In this document: piece by piece, positions 8,911 through 17,850 of the stretch | Position numbering within the stretch: position 1 is the stretch's first letter | Layout: the number at the start of each line of letters is the position of its first letter | NCBI RefSeq assembly: GCF_022321485.1 | Contig: NZ_JAKOGG010000008.1 | Coordinates: 1-64,000 of the forward strand | Reading direction: 5' to 3' | DNA from: Shewanella electrica | GTDB lineage: Bacteria; Pseudomonadota; Gammaproteobacteria; Enterobacterales; Shewanellaceae | Length of the DNA stretch: 64,000 bases | The notes under the pieces: model-generated | Databases searched by the model: none | Seen by the model: only the letters and a program-made list of their open reading frames with translations | Told to the model about the DNA's origin: nothing | Made by a program: the position numbers and the translations under genes

Positions 8911-8939
8911 ATTAAAAAACATTTAGTGATCTGTGTCAA
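8911..8939 (-). promoter_or_regulatory. Promoter of the Csr-type sRNA
   Basis: A perfect -35 TTGACA (8934-8939) lies 17 bases from a -10 TTTAAT (8911-8916), which puts the RNA start near 8904. A 12-bp palindrome GTTTACGTAAAC (8950-8961) lies just upstream, beside the cytochrome c4 stop codon. It does not match the GacA/UvrY box I know. Confidence 0.7.
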
Positions 8940-8962
8940 CTATTATCAAGTTTACGTAAACG

Positions 8963-9601
8963 TCAATTTGTTGCTTTTGGTGGCGCTAAAGTGGCGATAT
9001 AGGCGGCTAGCGCGGTAATTTCTGCGGGAGTAAGTTTGCGGCTGATATCGGTCATCATATTGTTGATGTCGTTATGGCGCTGCCCTTGTTTAAACTTAGT
9101 CAGTTGTTGCTCGGTATACAGTGCGTGTTGCCCAGCTAACGCGGGAAAGCCTGCGGCCGCCAGCCCTTGACCATTAACACCGTGACAGGCGGAACACGCG
9201 GCAATATCGCGTGCCATATCGCCGCCGAGATACAGCCGTTTACCGGTGTCATCCTCAAGCGGTGCACTGGGTTTACTGGGCGGCAGGCTGGCGTAGTAGG
9301 CGGCAAGCTGGGCAATATCGGTGGCAGATAACGGAGCGCTAAAACTCGACATCATCGGATCGTCGCGGCCTTGGCCGGCTTGTTTAAAATCGTGCAATTG
9401 CTTGGTGAGGTATTTGGCGGATTGGCCAGCCAAGTTAGGAAAGTTGGCGCTGGGGGCAATCCCTTGCGCACCATGGCAGCCAGCACAACTGGCCGATTTT
9501 TGTTGTCCGGCCTGAATATCGTTGGGCGTTGCTAATGAGTATTGGGTCAGTCCGCACCACAGTGACACTAGGGCCACGACTCGCATAGTGAATTTGCTCA
9601 T
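8963..9601 (-). CDS. Cytochrome c4, periplasmic diheme cytochrome c
   Basis: The 212-residue precursor has a Sec signal peptide (about residues 1-24, ending YSLA). Two homologous c-type domains follow, each with a CxxCH heme site (CAGCHG near residue 39 and CSACHG near 136) and a later methionine ligand (DPMMSSF; NNMMTDI). The bipartite layout is that of cytochrome c4, which carries electrons to terminal oxidases in the periplasm. It is transcribed divergently from engB, a neighbourhood also known in Pseudomonas. Confidence 0.92.
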   Translation of the reverse strand: MSKFTMRVVALVSLWCGLTQYSLATPNDIQAGQQKSASCAGCHGAQGIAPSANFPNLAGQSAKYLTKQLHDFKQAGQGRDDPMMSSFSAPLSATDIAQLAAYYASLPPSKPSAPLEDDTGKRLYLGGDMARDIAACSACHGVNGQGLAAAGFPALAGQHALYTEQQLTKFKQGQRHNDINNMMTDISRKLTPAEITALAAYIATLAPPKATN

Positions 9602-9721
9602 GATGATTTTCGGTGTAAACGCTTAGGCATGTTAGAATGACGGGCTAATGAGCGCATTTTTACATAAATTTGACCGCAACGCATGTTAGCTGCGGTGTTT
9701 TTAGGCAACGGAGAGTTTCAC

Positions 9722-10375
9722 TTGACTGACTCAAGCATCGATTTTCGCAAAACACACTTTGTGATCAGCGCGCCGGATATCGACCACCTCGAACAGCACA
9801 TTCCCGGTAATGAAGGTATTGAAATTGCCTTTGCTGGCCGCTCGAATGCGGGTAAATCCAGTGCACTTAATGCATTGACTGAACAGAAAAACTTGGCCAG
9901 AACCAGTAAAACACCGGGGCGTACACAGCTGATCAACGTGTTTGAAACTGCACCAGGTTGCCGTTTGGTGGATTTACCGGGTTACGGTTTTGCGCAAGTG
10001 CCATTGGCGATGAAGCAAAAATGGCAGCAAGCGCTGGGTGAATACCTGCAACATCGTGAGTGTTTGCACGGTGTGGTGGTATTGATGGATATTCGGCATC
10101 CATTGAAAGACTTAGACATGCAGATGGTGCAATGGTCGGTTGAAAGCCAACTGCCAGTGCTGGTATTGCTGACCAAGTCTGACAAGCTGACCCAAAGTGC
10201 ACGGATGAAAACGGTGAATGACGTGCGTAAGGCGCTTGCCGATTTTGGTGATGCCGTGCGAGTTGAGAGTTTTTCATCATTGAAAGGCACTGGCAAACCT
10301 AAAGTGCTGAGCATGTTGACAGAGTGGTTTGTTGGCCCAGCAACTGCCGATGAGAACGTTGCTGCCGCAGAATAA
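9722..10375 (+). CDS. engB: Ribosome-biogenesis GTPase EngB (YihA/YsxC)
   Basis: The ~217-residue GTPase takes part in 50S subunit assembly. The G1 P-loop GRSNAGKSS, the G2 threonine in KTPGRTQ, G3 DLPGYG, G4 TKSDK and G5 SSLKG are all visible in order. I place the start at TTG 9722: GGAGAG lies about 6 bases upstream, and the protein then begins [18 protein letters not shown], which aligns with E. coli YihA. The ATG at 9683 would add 13 residues that the family lacks. A rare TTG start may lower expression. Confidence 0.93.
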   Translation: MTDSSIDFRKTHFVISAPDIDHLEQHIPGNEGIEIAFAGRSNAGKSSALNALTEQKNLARTSKTPGRTQLINVFETAPGCRLVDLPGYGFAQVPLAMKQKWQQALGEYLQHRECLHGVVVLMDIRHPLKDLDMQMVQWSVESQLPVLVLLTKSDKLTQSARMKTVNDVRKALADFGDAVRVESFSSLKGTGKPKVLSMLTEWFVGPATADENVAAAE

Positions 10376-10402
10376 TCTGCCCTTCCTTCCTGCCGTTCAG
10401 GC

Positions 10403-10517
10403 AAAAAAAAGCCGAGGACATTTTGTGTTCTCGGCGTAAATTCATTTAGCCCCTTTTGGGGAGAAGCCAAATTCAACAAGACTCAAGAACCGTCAAAGCT
10501 GTGATCCAACGGTTCTG
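10403..10517 (-). ncRNA. Candidate novel sRNA between Spot 42 and engB
   Basis: On the minus strand a very strong intrinsic terminator (10-bp stem 10411-10420 / 10426-10435, then eight U) stops a transcript that no gene accounts for. Spot 42 already ends at its own terminator 135 bp upstream. Upstream are TTTAAT (10545-10550), a 17-base spacer and TATTCT (10522-10527), giving an RNA of about 115 nt. The RNA would hold three hairpins. The first is AGAACCGT/ACGGTTCT at its 5' end, the second CCCC-AAAA-GGGG, and the last the terminator. An unpaired AU-rich stretch lies between the first two. The plus strand lacks a U-run, so this is not the engB terminator. The promoter match is moderate. Confidence 0.55.
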
Positions 10518-10572
10518 CGCCAGAATAGCGCATCTTTTTAGCAAATTAAAGTAATTACTCTAAATGTTAGGC

Positions 10573-10680
10573 AAAAAAAAGCCCCAGCCTTGTGTGGAGG
10601 CTGGGGCGCCATTATTTGGCTGATCACTAAAAGTGAAATAAAGGTCTGAAAGATAGAACATCTTAACCTCTGTACCCTAC
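10573..10680 (-). ncRNA. spf: Spot 42 small RNA
   Basis: The RNA begins GUAGGGUACAGAGGUUAAGAU and continues with the UGUUCUAUCUUUCAGACCUU segment, nearly identical to E. coli Spot 42. It ends in a GCCCCAGCC/GGCTGGGGC terminator hairpin with a U-tract. It lies downstream of polA on the same strand and faces engB, the conserved location. Spot 42 is an Hfq-dependent RNA that pairs with mRNAs of secondary carbon metabolism and is repressed by CRP-cAMP in E. coli. A TGTGATC half-site (about 10754-10760) lies upstream, but I see no full CRP palindrome. Confidence 0.96.
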
Positions 10681-10687
10681 GCCGCGA

Positions 10688-10720
10688 ATAATAGCCCATT
10701 TATCTGTATTTTGAAAACAG
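10688..10720 (-). promoter_or_regulatory. Spot 42 promoter with overlapping inverted repeat
   Basis: The -10 TATTAT (10688-10693) is 17 bases from TTTCAA (10711-10716), and the RNA starts 7 bases after the -10. The -35 region lies inside an inverted repeat with CTGT and ACAG ends (10704-10720), which could be a repressor site. Its spacing is one base too long for a LexA box. Confidence 0.65.
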
Positions 10721-10816
10721 TTTTTTATTTTTGCGTTCAATAATCGCGTCTATGATCACAATTGTGCCCAGCGATCGCCGACATGAATTTCCAGATTTGT
10801 AGTTATCTTACTGATT

Positions 10817-10846
10817 ATAAATAAAAAGCCATCTTTCGATGGCTTT
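10817..10846 (-). terminator. polA intrinsic terminator
   Basis: AAAGCCAT and ATGGCTTT pair around a short loop and are followed on the minus strand by TTTTTATTTAT. It lies 34 bases after the polA stop and separates polA from the Spot 42 promoter. Confidence 0.85.
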
Positions 10847-10879
10847 GGGGTAGTTAACACGATTGTTGTGCTCAGTGGG

Positions 10880-13639
10880 CTAGTGCGCTTGTTCCCAGCT
10901 GTCACCTAAGCCAGCTTCGGCTAACAATGGCACTTTAAGGTCGGCCGCGGTTGCCATCAGTTGGCAGATTTTCTCTTTTAGCGCCTCGGCGTTGTTTTCA
11001 TCAACTTCAAACACCAGTTCGTCGTGTACCTGCATCACCATGGTGATATCAGTACGTTGCTCGCTACTGATCCACGCATCAACGGCAATCATCGCTTTTT
11101 TGATGATGTCGGCGGCGGTGCCTTGCATTGGCGCGTTGATTGCCGCGCGCTCAGCTGCTTGGCGGCGCATGGCGTTGCGGTCTTTGATCTCTGGCAGATA
11201 CAAACGGCGACCAAACAGCGTAGACACGTAGCCTTGCTCGGCAGCTAATGCGCGGGTTTCTTCCATGTAACGCATCACACCCGGATAGCGTTTGAAGTAG
11301 GTATCGATATAACTTTGGGCTTCACTGCGTGGAATATCCAACTGACGTGCCAAGCCAAAGGCTGACATGCCATAAATCAAACCAAAGTTAACCGCTTTGG
11401 CGCGGCGGCGTTGCTCTGAGGTTACAGTTTCAAAGGCGACGTCGAACACTTCGGCGGCGGTAGCGCGGTGAATGTCTTTACCTTCGGCGAAGGCGGTTAG
11501 CAGGCCTTCATCGCCAGACAGGTGCGCCATAATGCGCAGTTCAATTTGCGAGTAGTCGGCGGCCAATACTTTGCGGCCGGTTGGCGCAATAAAGGCTTGG
11601 CGGATCTTACGGCCTTCTTCGGTGCGGATTGGAATATTCTGCAAGTTCGGGTCGCTTGAGGACAAACGGCCCGTGGCAGCATTGGCTTGGTGATAGCTGG
11701 TATGCACGCGGCCTGTTTTACCGTTGACCATCAGCGGCAATTTGTCGGTGTAGGTGCTTTTCAGCTTGGTCAGGCTGCGGTGCTCCAAAATCACTTTTGG
11801 TAGCGGGTAATCCAGCGACAGTTCGACTAACACCTCTTCGGCGGTAGATGGGGCGCCTTTTGGAGTTTTTTTGATGACCGGATAACCGAGCTTGTCAAAG
11901 AATAGCTGTTGCAGTTGTTTAGTCGAGCCGAGGTTGAACTCTTCACCGGCGATCTCAAAGGCTTTCTGTTCCAGCTCGTCAATTTTGCGCGCCAGTTCTT
12001 CGCTCTGCTGCCCCAGTAGCATGCTGTCGATCAGTACGCCGTTGCGTTCCATTTTCGACAAAATGGTGATCAGCGGTAGCTCGATGTCAGTAAAGACACT
12101 TGGCAGGCCGGTTTCTTTGCTCAAACGTGGCCACAGGTGCTGATGTAGGCGCAGGGTGATGTCGGCATCTTCCGCGGCATAATAAGCGGCGGTGTCTAGC
12201 TCAATCTGGTTAAAGGTTTTTTGTTTGGCACCTTTACCGGCGATCTCTTCAAAGCTGACACATTTATGGCCGAGATATTTCAGCGCCAAGCCGTCCATAT
12301 CGTGGCGCGAGGCGACCGAGTTGAATACGTAAGATTCCAACATGGTGTCAAAGCGCGCGCCCTGGAGGGTGATACCGACGTTAGCGAAAATACTAATGTC
12401 ATATTTGAGGTTTTGGCCGATTTTGCCGATGGTGGGGTCTTCCAAAATCGGTTTCAGTTTGGCGAGCACGTCAGCTTTGTCGAGTTGTGCTGGTGCGTCT
12501 ATGTAGTCGTGCATCAGCGGCAGGTAGGCCGCTTTGCCTTGTTCGATAGCAAACGAGATACCGACTAGCTCGGCATCCATATAGTTCAGGCTGGTGGTTT
12601 CGGTATCCACCGCAAGCTCGTCCGCCTTGCGGAGTTGCTCCAGCCAACTATCGAACTGCTCGTGGGTGAGAATGGTGTCGTAGGCGATTTCCACTGCGGC
12701 GGTTTCTGCCACATCTTCGGCACTTGCGCTTTCTTTGTGGGCATTTTGCGGCGCTTTGTTATCCAGCACTTCGCCGAGCCAGCGTTTGAACTCCATTTCG
12801 CCGTAGAGTTTGATCAGTTCATCGCGATTGGGTTGCTCAATATTGAGCGCATCCCATTGGATATCCAACTCACAGTCGGTTTTGATGGTGGCTAGCTCGT
12901 AAGACAGCTGCAACATTTCAGCGTTATCACGGATCTTTTGCGCCATGGTTTTAGCACCACGGAAACCTAGCGGCGTAACATCATCCGGATTTGCTAAAAT
13001 CTTACTAACGCCACCGAGGCCGGTGAGCATCGCTAGTGCTGTTTTTTCACCCACCCCCGGCAGGCCGGGAATGTTATCGGCTTTGTCGCCCATCAGCGCC
13101 AGCAAATCGATGATTAGCTCAGGGCCGACGCCAAACTTAGTGGTGACTTCTTCTGGCCCTAAAATGGTGTCAGTCATGGTGTTGATCAGTGTGACGTTGT
13201 CGTCCACCAATTGCGCCATATCTTTATCACCAGTGCTGATTAAGATGGCACGGCCATCTTTGCTCGCTTGGCAGGCCAGTGTGCCGATGACGTCGTCAGC
13301 TTCTACGCCAGACACGCACAACAACGGCAGCCCCAGTGCTTTAATGATTTTATGTAGCGGCTCGATTTGGCTGCGTAGATCATCGGGCATCGGCGGACGG
13401 TGCGCCTTGTAGTCGGCATACATCTCGTTGCGGAAAGTCGGCCCTTTGGCATCAAACACCACCGCCATTTGCGACGGCGTATAGCGCGACAGCAAGCTAC
13501 GCAGCATGTTGACAACCCCATACACGGCACCCGTGGCCTCACCTTTTGAGTTGGTCAGGTGCGGCGGTGCATAATAGGCTCGGTAAAGATAAGACGATCC
13601 ATCAACAAGGATCAGTGGGTTGTCGGCGATTTTTGGCAT
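10880..13639 (-). CDS. polA: DNA polymerase I
   Basis: The 919-residue protein is full length for Pol I. The N-terminal 5'-3' exonuclease (about 1-290) has [14 protein letters not shown] and the metal-site segments [11 protein letters not shown] and [11 protein letters not shown]. The 3'-5' exonuclease domain is proofreading-competent, with the DTETTSL motif near residue 346. The polymerase domain shows motif A (ADYSQIELR), motif B ([14 protein letters not shown]) and motif C (QVHDELVF). It removes RNA primers and fills gaps in replication and repair. The terminator and spf follow directly downstream. Confidence 0.97.
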   Translation of the reverse strand: MPKIADNPLILVDGSSYLYRAYYAPPHLTNSKGEATGAVYGVVNMLRSLLSRYTPSQMAVVFDAKGPTFRNEMYADYKAHRPPMPDDLRSQIEPLHKIIKALGLPLLCVSGVEADDVIGTLACQASKDGRAILISTGDKDMAQLVDDNVTLINTMTDTILGPEEVTTKFGVGPELIIDLLALMGDKADNIPGLPGVGEKTALAMLTGLGGVSKILANPDDVTPLGFRGAKTMAQKIRDNAEMLQLSYELATIKTDCELDIQWDALNIEQPNRDELIKLYGEMEFKRWLGEVLDNKAPQNAHKESASAEDVAETAAVEIAYDTILTHEQFDSWLEQLRKADELAVDTETTSLNYMDAELVGISFAIEQGKAAYLPLMHDYIDAPAQLDKADVLAKLKPILEDPTIGKIGQNLKYDISIFANVGITLQGARFDTMLESYVFNSVASRHDMDGLALKYLGHKCVSFEEIAGKGAKQKTFNQIELDTAAYYAAEDADITLRLHQHLWPRLSKETGLPSVFTDIELPLITILSKMERNGVLIDSMLLGQQSEELARKIDELEQKAFEIAGEEFNLGSTKQLQQLFFDKLGYPVIKKTPKGAPSTAEEVLVELSLDYPLPKVILEHRSLTKLKSTYTDKLPLMVNGKTGRVHTSYHQANAATGRLSSSDPNLQNIPIRTEEGRKIRQAFIAPTGRKVLAADYSQIELRIMAHLSGDEGLLTAFAEGKDIHRATAAEVFDVAFETVTSEQRRRAKAVNFGLIYGMSAFGLARQLDIPRSEAQSYIDTYFKRYPGVMRYMEETRALAAEQGYVSTLFGRRLYLPEIKDRNAMRRQAAERAAINAPMQGTAADIIKKAMIAVDAWISSEQRTDITMVMQVHDELVFEVDENNAEALKEKICQLMATAADLKVPLLAEAGLGDSWEQAH

Positions 13640-14025
13640 AGTGTCGAAATCGATTTTTTAGCTATTTGAATTAGCGGTAAAGGATGCCACATAAGGGAAA
13701 TTTGAGCCACGACAAAATCCTCTCAGCCTGTGGATAAGTCTGTGAGTGAAAAAGTTAACAGCGTGGGTAACAGGAGAAAGGCTAACTCATCCTAACAGCT
13801 AACATACTGTTTTTAATTCGCTAATTATTTTTTTGTGCGTTGTGCTTTACTTTGGGTAAATTTTCCTGTCTGTGGATTTCTAAAATTCCATTTCCAGATT
13901 TACTGCAGAGGATCCGCTGAAGGGAGCTCGCTGGAACAGTTGGAATAAGTTAGCATGATTTTTGAGCGGATCAACAGTTTCATAACACTTTTGTTAAACT
14001 CAAATGACATAAGAGGAATTTTTTA
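13640..14025. other. polA-elbB divergent intergenic region with a DnaA box
   Basis: This 386-bp gap holds the promoters of two divergent genes. A perfect DnaA box (TTATCCACA on the minus strand) lies at 13729-13737, about 90 bp upstream of polA, and an imperfect one (TGTGGATTT) near 13871. No cluster of boxes is seen, so it is not an origin. The elbB ribosome-binding site AAGAGGAA precedes 14026. No gene was found. Confidence 0.55.
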
Positions 14026-14679
14026 ATGAAGAAAATAGCGGTGCTACTGAGTGGCTGCGGTGTATTTGATGGTAGCGAAATTCATGAAGCGGTGTTGACC
14101 TTGCTGGCGTTGGCGAAAGCGGGCGCGAGTTATCAATGTTTTGCGCCAGATATTGACCAACTGCATGTGATTAACCATGCCGCTGGTGCAGTGGCACAAG
14201 CTGAAACGCGCAATGTGCTGGTGGAATCGGCGCGCATTGCCCGTGGCGATATCAAAGCCACTACCGAGCTGGATCTCAGCGAGTTTGATGGTTTGGTGAT
14301 CCCCGGTGGTTTTGGCGCGGCGAAGAATCTTTGTGATTTTGCTGTCAACGGTGCGGCAGCGCAGGTTGCGCCATTAGTGGCTGAGTTTATTGGTCAGTTT
14401 ATTGCGGCAAAGAAAGTGGTGGGTTTTATCTGTATCTCGCCGGTGATGATGCCGTTGCTGTATGGCGCAGGCGTTAAAGGCACGATTGGTACGGATGCGG
14501 ATACCGCGGCGGCATTTAATGCGATGGGCGGCGATCATCAAGCGGCACAGGTCGATGAAGTGATAGTGGATGCCGAGCATAACGTGGTGAGCACACCAGC
14601 TTATATGTTGGCGGGCAACATTGTTGAAGTGCATAACGGCATTGAGAAACTGGTGACTAAGGTGCTAGAGCGCGCTTAA
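14026..14679 (+). CDS. elbB: ElbB, DJ-1/PfpI-superfamily isoprenoid-associated glyoxalase
   Basis: The 217-residue protein matches ElbB: MKKIAVLLSGCGVFDGSEIHE at the start, GLVIPGGFGAAKNLCDFA near residue 95, and the nucleophile-cysteine segment GFICISPVMMP. Family members have weak glyoxalase activity and are linked to isoprenoid synthesis in E. coli. The full physiological role is not settled. AAGAGGAA lies 8 bases before the ATG. It is monocistronic and ends at a bidirectional terminator. Confidence 0.9.
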   Translation: MKKIAVLLSGCGVFDGSEIHEAVLTLLALAKAGASYQCFAPDIDQLHVINHAAGAVAQAETRNVLVESARIARGDIKATTELDLSEFDGLVIPGGFGAAKNLCDFAVNGAAAQVAPLVAEFIGQFIAAKKVVGFICISPVMMPLLYGAGVKGTIGTDADTAAAFNAMGGDHQAAQVDEVIVDAEHNVVSTPAYMLAGNIVEVHNGIEKLVTKVLERA

Positions 14680-14697
14680 CCGCCCATCAAGCCTAAT

Positions 14698-14737
14698 AGA
14701 AAATGCCGTGCGCAGCGTTAGCTGCCACGGCATTTTT
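14698..14737. terminator. Bidirectional terminator between elbB and the M1 peptidase gene
   Basis: AAATGCCGTG (14701-14710) pairs with CACGGCATTT (14726-14735), with U-runs on the plus strand and, more weakly, on the minus strand. The genes are convergent. Confidence 0.85.
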
Positions 14738-14752
14738 ATGGTGTGGCAGTTG

Positions 14753-16495
14753 TTACTGCTTTTTCTTTGCCTGTTGCGCTTTTGCTCGTTCCTTTTGCGC
14801 CTTGGTCCACGCTTGGTACTCGGCAAAATAAGGTTCATCTTTGAGTAACTTTTGCTGTGGGTCGAGCTGAATATGGTCAGCGTTGCCGACGATCAGCTCA
14901 CCGTGCCCTTGCGGCATCGGTACCGTACGCAGCTTGCCATCGACCAACACTTCAACCGGCAACGAGAAATCCCCTTGGGTTTGTGTCCAGCTGATTTTCA
15001 ATACATCGCCTTGGCGTTGGCTCATCAGTTTGGGCAGCTGCGCTTGGTAGAGGTAGGTGTTAAAAAAGCCTGACAGGTCTTGGCCGCTCACGCGGTTGAC
15101 GATGGCGATAAAGTTTTTGGTATTGCTGTACAGCGGTTTGAAGTTACCTGGCAACGGATCGGCGGTGCCATAGACTAATTCACGAATAGCGCGGAAGAAC
15201 TGCTCACCACCAAGGTAGTTACGCAGTGTGTGCAGCACCAGCGCGCCTTTGTTGTAAATATCTTGGCCGGGGCCGCGTTTTTCATCGTAGACACCTTCTT
15301 CGGTTTTAGATTCACCCGATACCATTGGTGCCTTATTGCTGATCTTGGCGCGAATGCCATACAACATCGCATCGTAGGCCATTCTGCCATGCAGATATTC
15401 GGCATACAGCGGCTGCATATAGGTGGCAAAACCTTCGTGTAACCAGAAATCATCCCAGTTTTCATTGGTCAGTTGATTACCAAACCATTCATGCGCCAGT
15501 TCGTGCTGCAGCAGGCTGTCGTAGCCAAACAGTTCTTTGGCGTAGTGGTTGCCATAGGCGTTGATCGTTTGGTGTTCCATGCCAAGGTGCGGCGTGTTTA
15601 CCGCCGCCATTTTGTCTTGCCAAAACGGATAAGGGCCGATGTAGCGCTCAAAAAATTCCAACTGTTTGGGAAACTCAGCAAACAATCCTTCGGCCGCTTT
15701 TTTATCGCCTTTGAGGTACCAGTAGTGCAGTGGATATTGATGACCGTAGCGGCTGTGATAAGCGGCTTGTAGCTCTTCATAGGGGCCGATATTAAGTGCT
15801 ACGGCATAAGTATTAGGTTGGGTAACTTGCCAATGATAGGTGCGCCAGCCATCTTGTTCAGTCATACCGAGCAATTTGCCGTTAGATGGCGCGACCAGCG
15901 GTGCTGGCACTTTGATAAACAGCTCGGCAATTTCTGGCTCGCCCATCGGTTGGTCGATACACGGCCAGAACAGATCGCAGCCTTCGCCTTGTACGGCGGT
16001 GGCAATCCACGGTTGGCCGTCTTCAGTTTTGCTCCACACAAAGCCGCCATCCCACGGGGCATGTTTGGCTTGATGAGGTTTACCAGCGTAATCGATGCTG
16101 ACCGTAAAGGCGGTTCCTTGCGCAAGTGGTTGCGGCAAATTAATAAACACGCGGCCTTCGGGATTACGCCATTGCTCTGCAGTTAGCGGCTTGCCATCAA
16201 TGTCGATGTGGCTGATAGGCAGTTCGCGGTCGAGATCGACGGAAAATTCTGTTAACGGCGCTTTGGCTACAAAGCTCAATACCGCATGACCTGCAATAGT
16301 TTCCGTGTCGGGAAACACTTGCCAATGCAGCTCGGCTTTTTTGAACAACAAGTCCCGTTGTGTCGCCGGCATCTCGCCGCCGGATTCTTTGGTAAGCGCG
16401 GTATATAGCGGTTTTTCGGGCGTGTTATTAAGGTTGCTACAACCGGCGCTGGCAAGTGACAGCAACGGCGCGAGCAAGTAAACGTAGGATTTCAT
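14753..16495 (-). CDS. M1-family zinc aminopeptidase, predicted lipoprotein
   Basis: The 580-residue protein begins with a lipoprotein signal peptide (lipobox ASAGC, lipidated Cys19), so it should be anchored in the envelope. The zinc site is complete: H331-E332-L-A-H335 and E354 in WLHEGFATY. The substrate motif GAMEN of the family appears as LGMEHQ. At this length it has the N-terminal beta and catalytic domains and only a short C-terminal region, lacking the ERAP-type helical domain. A Lys/Ala/Gln-rich tail (KAQKERAKAQQAKKKQ) ends it. It probably trims N-terminal residues from peptides outside the cytoplasm. Confidence 0.88.
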   Translation of the reverse strand: MKSYVYLLAPLLSLASAGCSNLNNTPEKPLYTALTKESGGEMPATQRDLLFKKAELHWQVFPDTETIAGHAVLSFVAKAPLTEFSVDLDRELPISHIDIDGKPLTAEQWRNPEGRVFINLPQPLAQGTAFTVSIDYAGKPHQAKHAPWDGGFVWSKTEDGQPWIATAVQGEGCDLFWPCIDQPMGEPEIAELFIKVPAPLVAPSNGKLLGMTEQDGWRTYHWQVTQPNTYAVALNIGPYEELQAAYHSRYGHQYPLHYWYLKGDKKAAEGLFAEFPKQLEFFERYIGPYPFWQDKMAAVNTPHLGMEHQTINAYGNHYAKELFGYDSLLQHELAHEWFGNQLTNENWDDFWLHEGFATYMQPLYAEYLHGRMAYDAMLYGIRAKISNKAPMVSGESKTEEGVYDEKRGPGQDIYNKGALVLHTLRNYLGGEQFFRAIRELVYGTADPLPGNFKPLYSNTKNFIAIVNRVSGQDLSGFFNTYLYQAQLPKLMSQRQGDVLKISWTQTQGDFSLPVEVLVDGKLRTVPMPQGHGELIVGNADHIQLDPQQKLLKDEPYFAEYQAWTKAQKERAKAQQAKKKQ

Positions 16496-16613
16496 CGTGG
16501 CTAAGTATCATTATTATGCGGAAACCAGAGCGCCATTGTGCCGTGCAATAGCGGTGGTCACTACGCCTAAAATGTTGCCAATCGTTTCAATTCTGTGAAG
16601 AAATCAGCTGAGG

Positions 16614-17444
16614 CTAGCTTTTACGGCGGCTATCGAGCCAACCTTGAACTAAACCCGCCAATAACCCTGCTAAGTGCGCGTTGTTAGCGATGTTATCGCC
16701 CATCACGCCACTAAACCCCAGTACCAGTGACAGCAGCATAAAGCCCATCAGCGCTGGGCGTAACACTAAACCGCGTTGCGGCGCCCATTGGCTCATGACC
16801 CAGCTGTAACCAATTAAGCCATAAACCACGCCGGAAAGTCCGCCAAAGTTGGGGCCATCAAAGAAAAACTGCACCATGTTGGGTAAGGTACCCGCGACGA
16901 CCAGCAGCAGTAATAAACGGCCACTGCCGAGGCTGTTTTCAATGCGACCACCGAGGTACCACCACCACAGCATGTTGAAGGCGATATGCATCAGGGAAAA
17001 ATGCAACAGACTCGGAGTAAACAGACGCCAGAATTGCCAATGGCTCTCCGATGTTGCCCCAAAAAATGACAGTGCGCTGAAGATGGCTTCTGGCATAAAC
17101 AGCATGGCGATATAGATAGCCACGCACGCAATTAAGGTAATTAACGTGACGGGGCCTGCGCCGGTAATGATTTGACTCAGGAGTTGTAGCCCCGGCGCGC
17201 CGTAATCGAGTTTGGTGCGGTTATCACCCACATCCCACGAGGCTTGTAAGTATTTGGCATCCATTGGGTTATGGATAAAGGCGGCGAACTCGCGCTGCGC
17301 CGCGGTGGCGTGACTGTCATCGACCACGAAAATTGCCGTACCTTGGGCCACATGCTCAAGGTGGGTTTCAATCCCTTGGCTTTTGAGATAATCGGTCAGT
17401 GCCATGACGGCACGGGGTGATGCCAGTCGGCCAATTTCAACCAT
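16614..17444 (-). CDS. glpG: Rhomboid intramembrane serine protease GlpG
   Basis: The protein has an N-terminal cytoplasmic domain (MVEIGRLASPRAVMALTDYL) and six predicted membrane helices. The rhomboid serine motif GLSGVVYGLIGY and the catalytic His in NNAHLAGLLAG are present. It cleaves membrane proteins within the bilayer. I place the start at 17444, which aligns with E. coli GlpG and gives an 8-base overlap with glpE. The frame opens upstream at 17495 inside glpE. No glpD or glpR gene accompanies the pair here. Confidence 0.92.
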   Translation of the reverse strand: MVEIGRLASPRAVMALTDYLKSQGIETHLEHVAQGTAIFVVDDSHATAAQREFAAFIHNPMDAKYLQASWDVGDNRTKLDYGAPGLQLLSQIITGAGPVTLITLIACVAIYIAMLFMPEAIFSALSFFGATSESHWQFWRLFTPSLLHFSLMHIAFNMLWWWYLGGRIENSLGSGRLLLLLVVAGTLPNMVQFFFDGPNFGGLSGVVYGLIGYSWVMSQWAPQRGLVLRPALMGFMLLSLVLGFSGVMGDNIANNAHLAGLLAGLVQGWLDSRRKS

Positions 17445-17745
17445 TGGCGGCGGCCCAAGCGGTGTAACCACCTTCGAGGCTGTAGATATCGTCAAAGCCT
17501 TGTTGGTGTAGGTATTCAGCGGCGCCTTGGCTGCTGATGCCGTGGTAGCACACCACCACTAAAGGCGCGTCTAAATCGGCCTCGGTCATAAATTGGGCGA
17601 TATTGTCGTTACCCACGCGCATAGAACCGGCGATATGGCCCTGCTCAAAACTGGCGGGATCGCGGATATCGATGATTTGTAATTCGTCGCCTTGTTGCAG
17701 ACGTTGTTGCAGTTCAGAAATGTTCAGAATCTTATAAGTCGACAT
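17437..17745 (-). CDS. glpE: Thiosulfate sulfurtransferase GlpE (single-domain rhodanese)
   Basis: The ~102-residue protein has the rhodanese fold with active-site cysteine in VVVCYHGISSQGAAEYL, preceded by IDIRDPASFEQGHI, as in E. coli GlpE. It transfers sulfur from thiosulfate to acceptors such as cyanide or thioredoxin. I use the ATG at 17745 (MSTYKILNI); an upstream GTG at 17790 would add 15 residues with no family support. It overlaps glpG by 8 bases, so the two are translationally coupled. Confidence 0.9.
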   Translation of the reverse strand: MSTYKILNISELQQRLQQGDELQIIDIRDPASFEQGHIAGSMRVGNDNIAQFMTEADLDAPLVVVCYHGISSQGAAEYLHQQGFDDIYSLEGGYTAWAAANG

Positions 17746-17801
17746 AGTGATACCTAATGTGTCGGAGCCTAATTTGTTGATGCTGATCACATTTTGCCTG
17801 A

Positions 17802-17825
17802 GGGCACTGCATGAGTACAGTGCCC
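17802..17825. terminator. Hairpin between tdh and glpE
   Basis: GGGCACTG (17802-17809) pairs perfectly with CAGTGCCC (17818-17825) around an 8-base loop. It lies between the tdh stop and the glpE start on the minus strand. There is no U-tract, so it is terminator-like at best, or a stability element at the tdh 3' end. Confidence 0.4.
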
Positions 17826-17850
17826 AGCAAGCACAGTCCTGATTTGGGCG

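Noticed and set aside
10704-10720. Possible LexA box near the Spot 42 promoter
   Set aside because: The spacing between CTG and CAG is 11, not 10, and the gene is not a known SOS gene.
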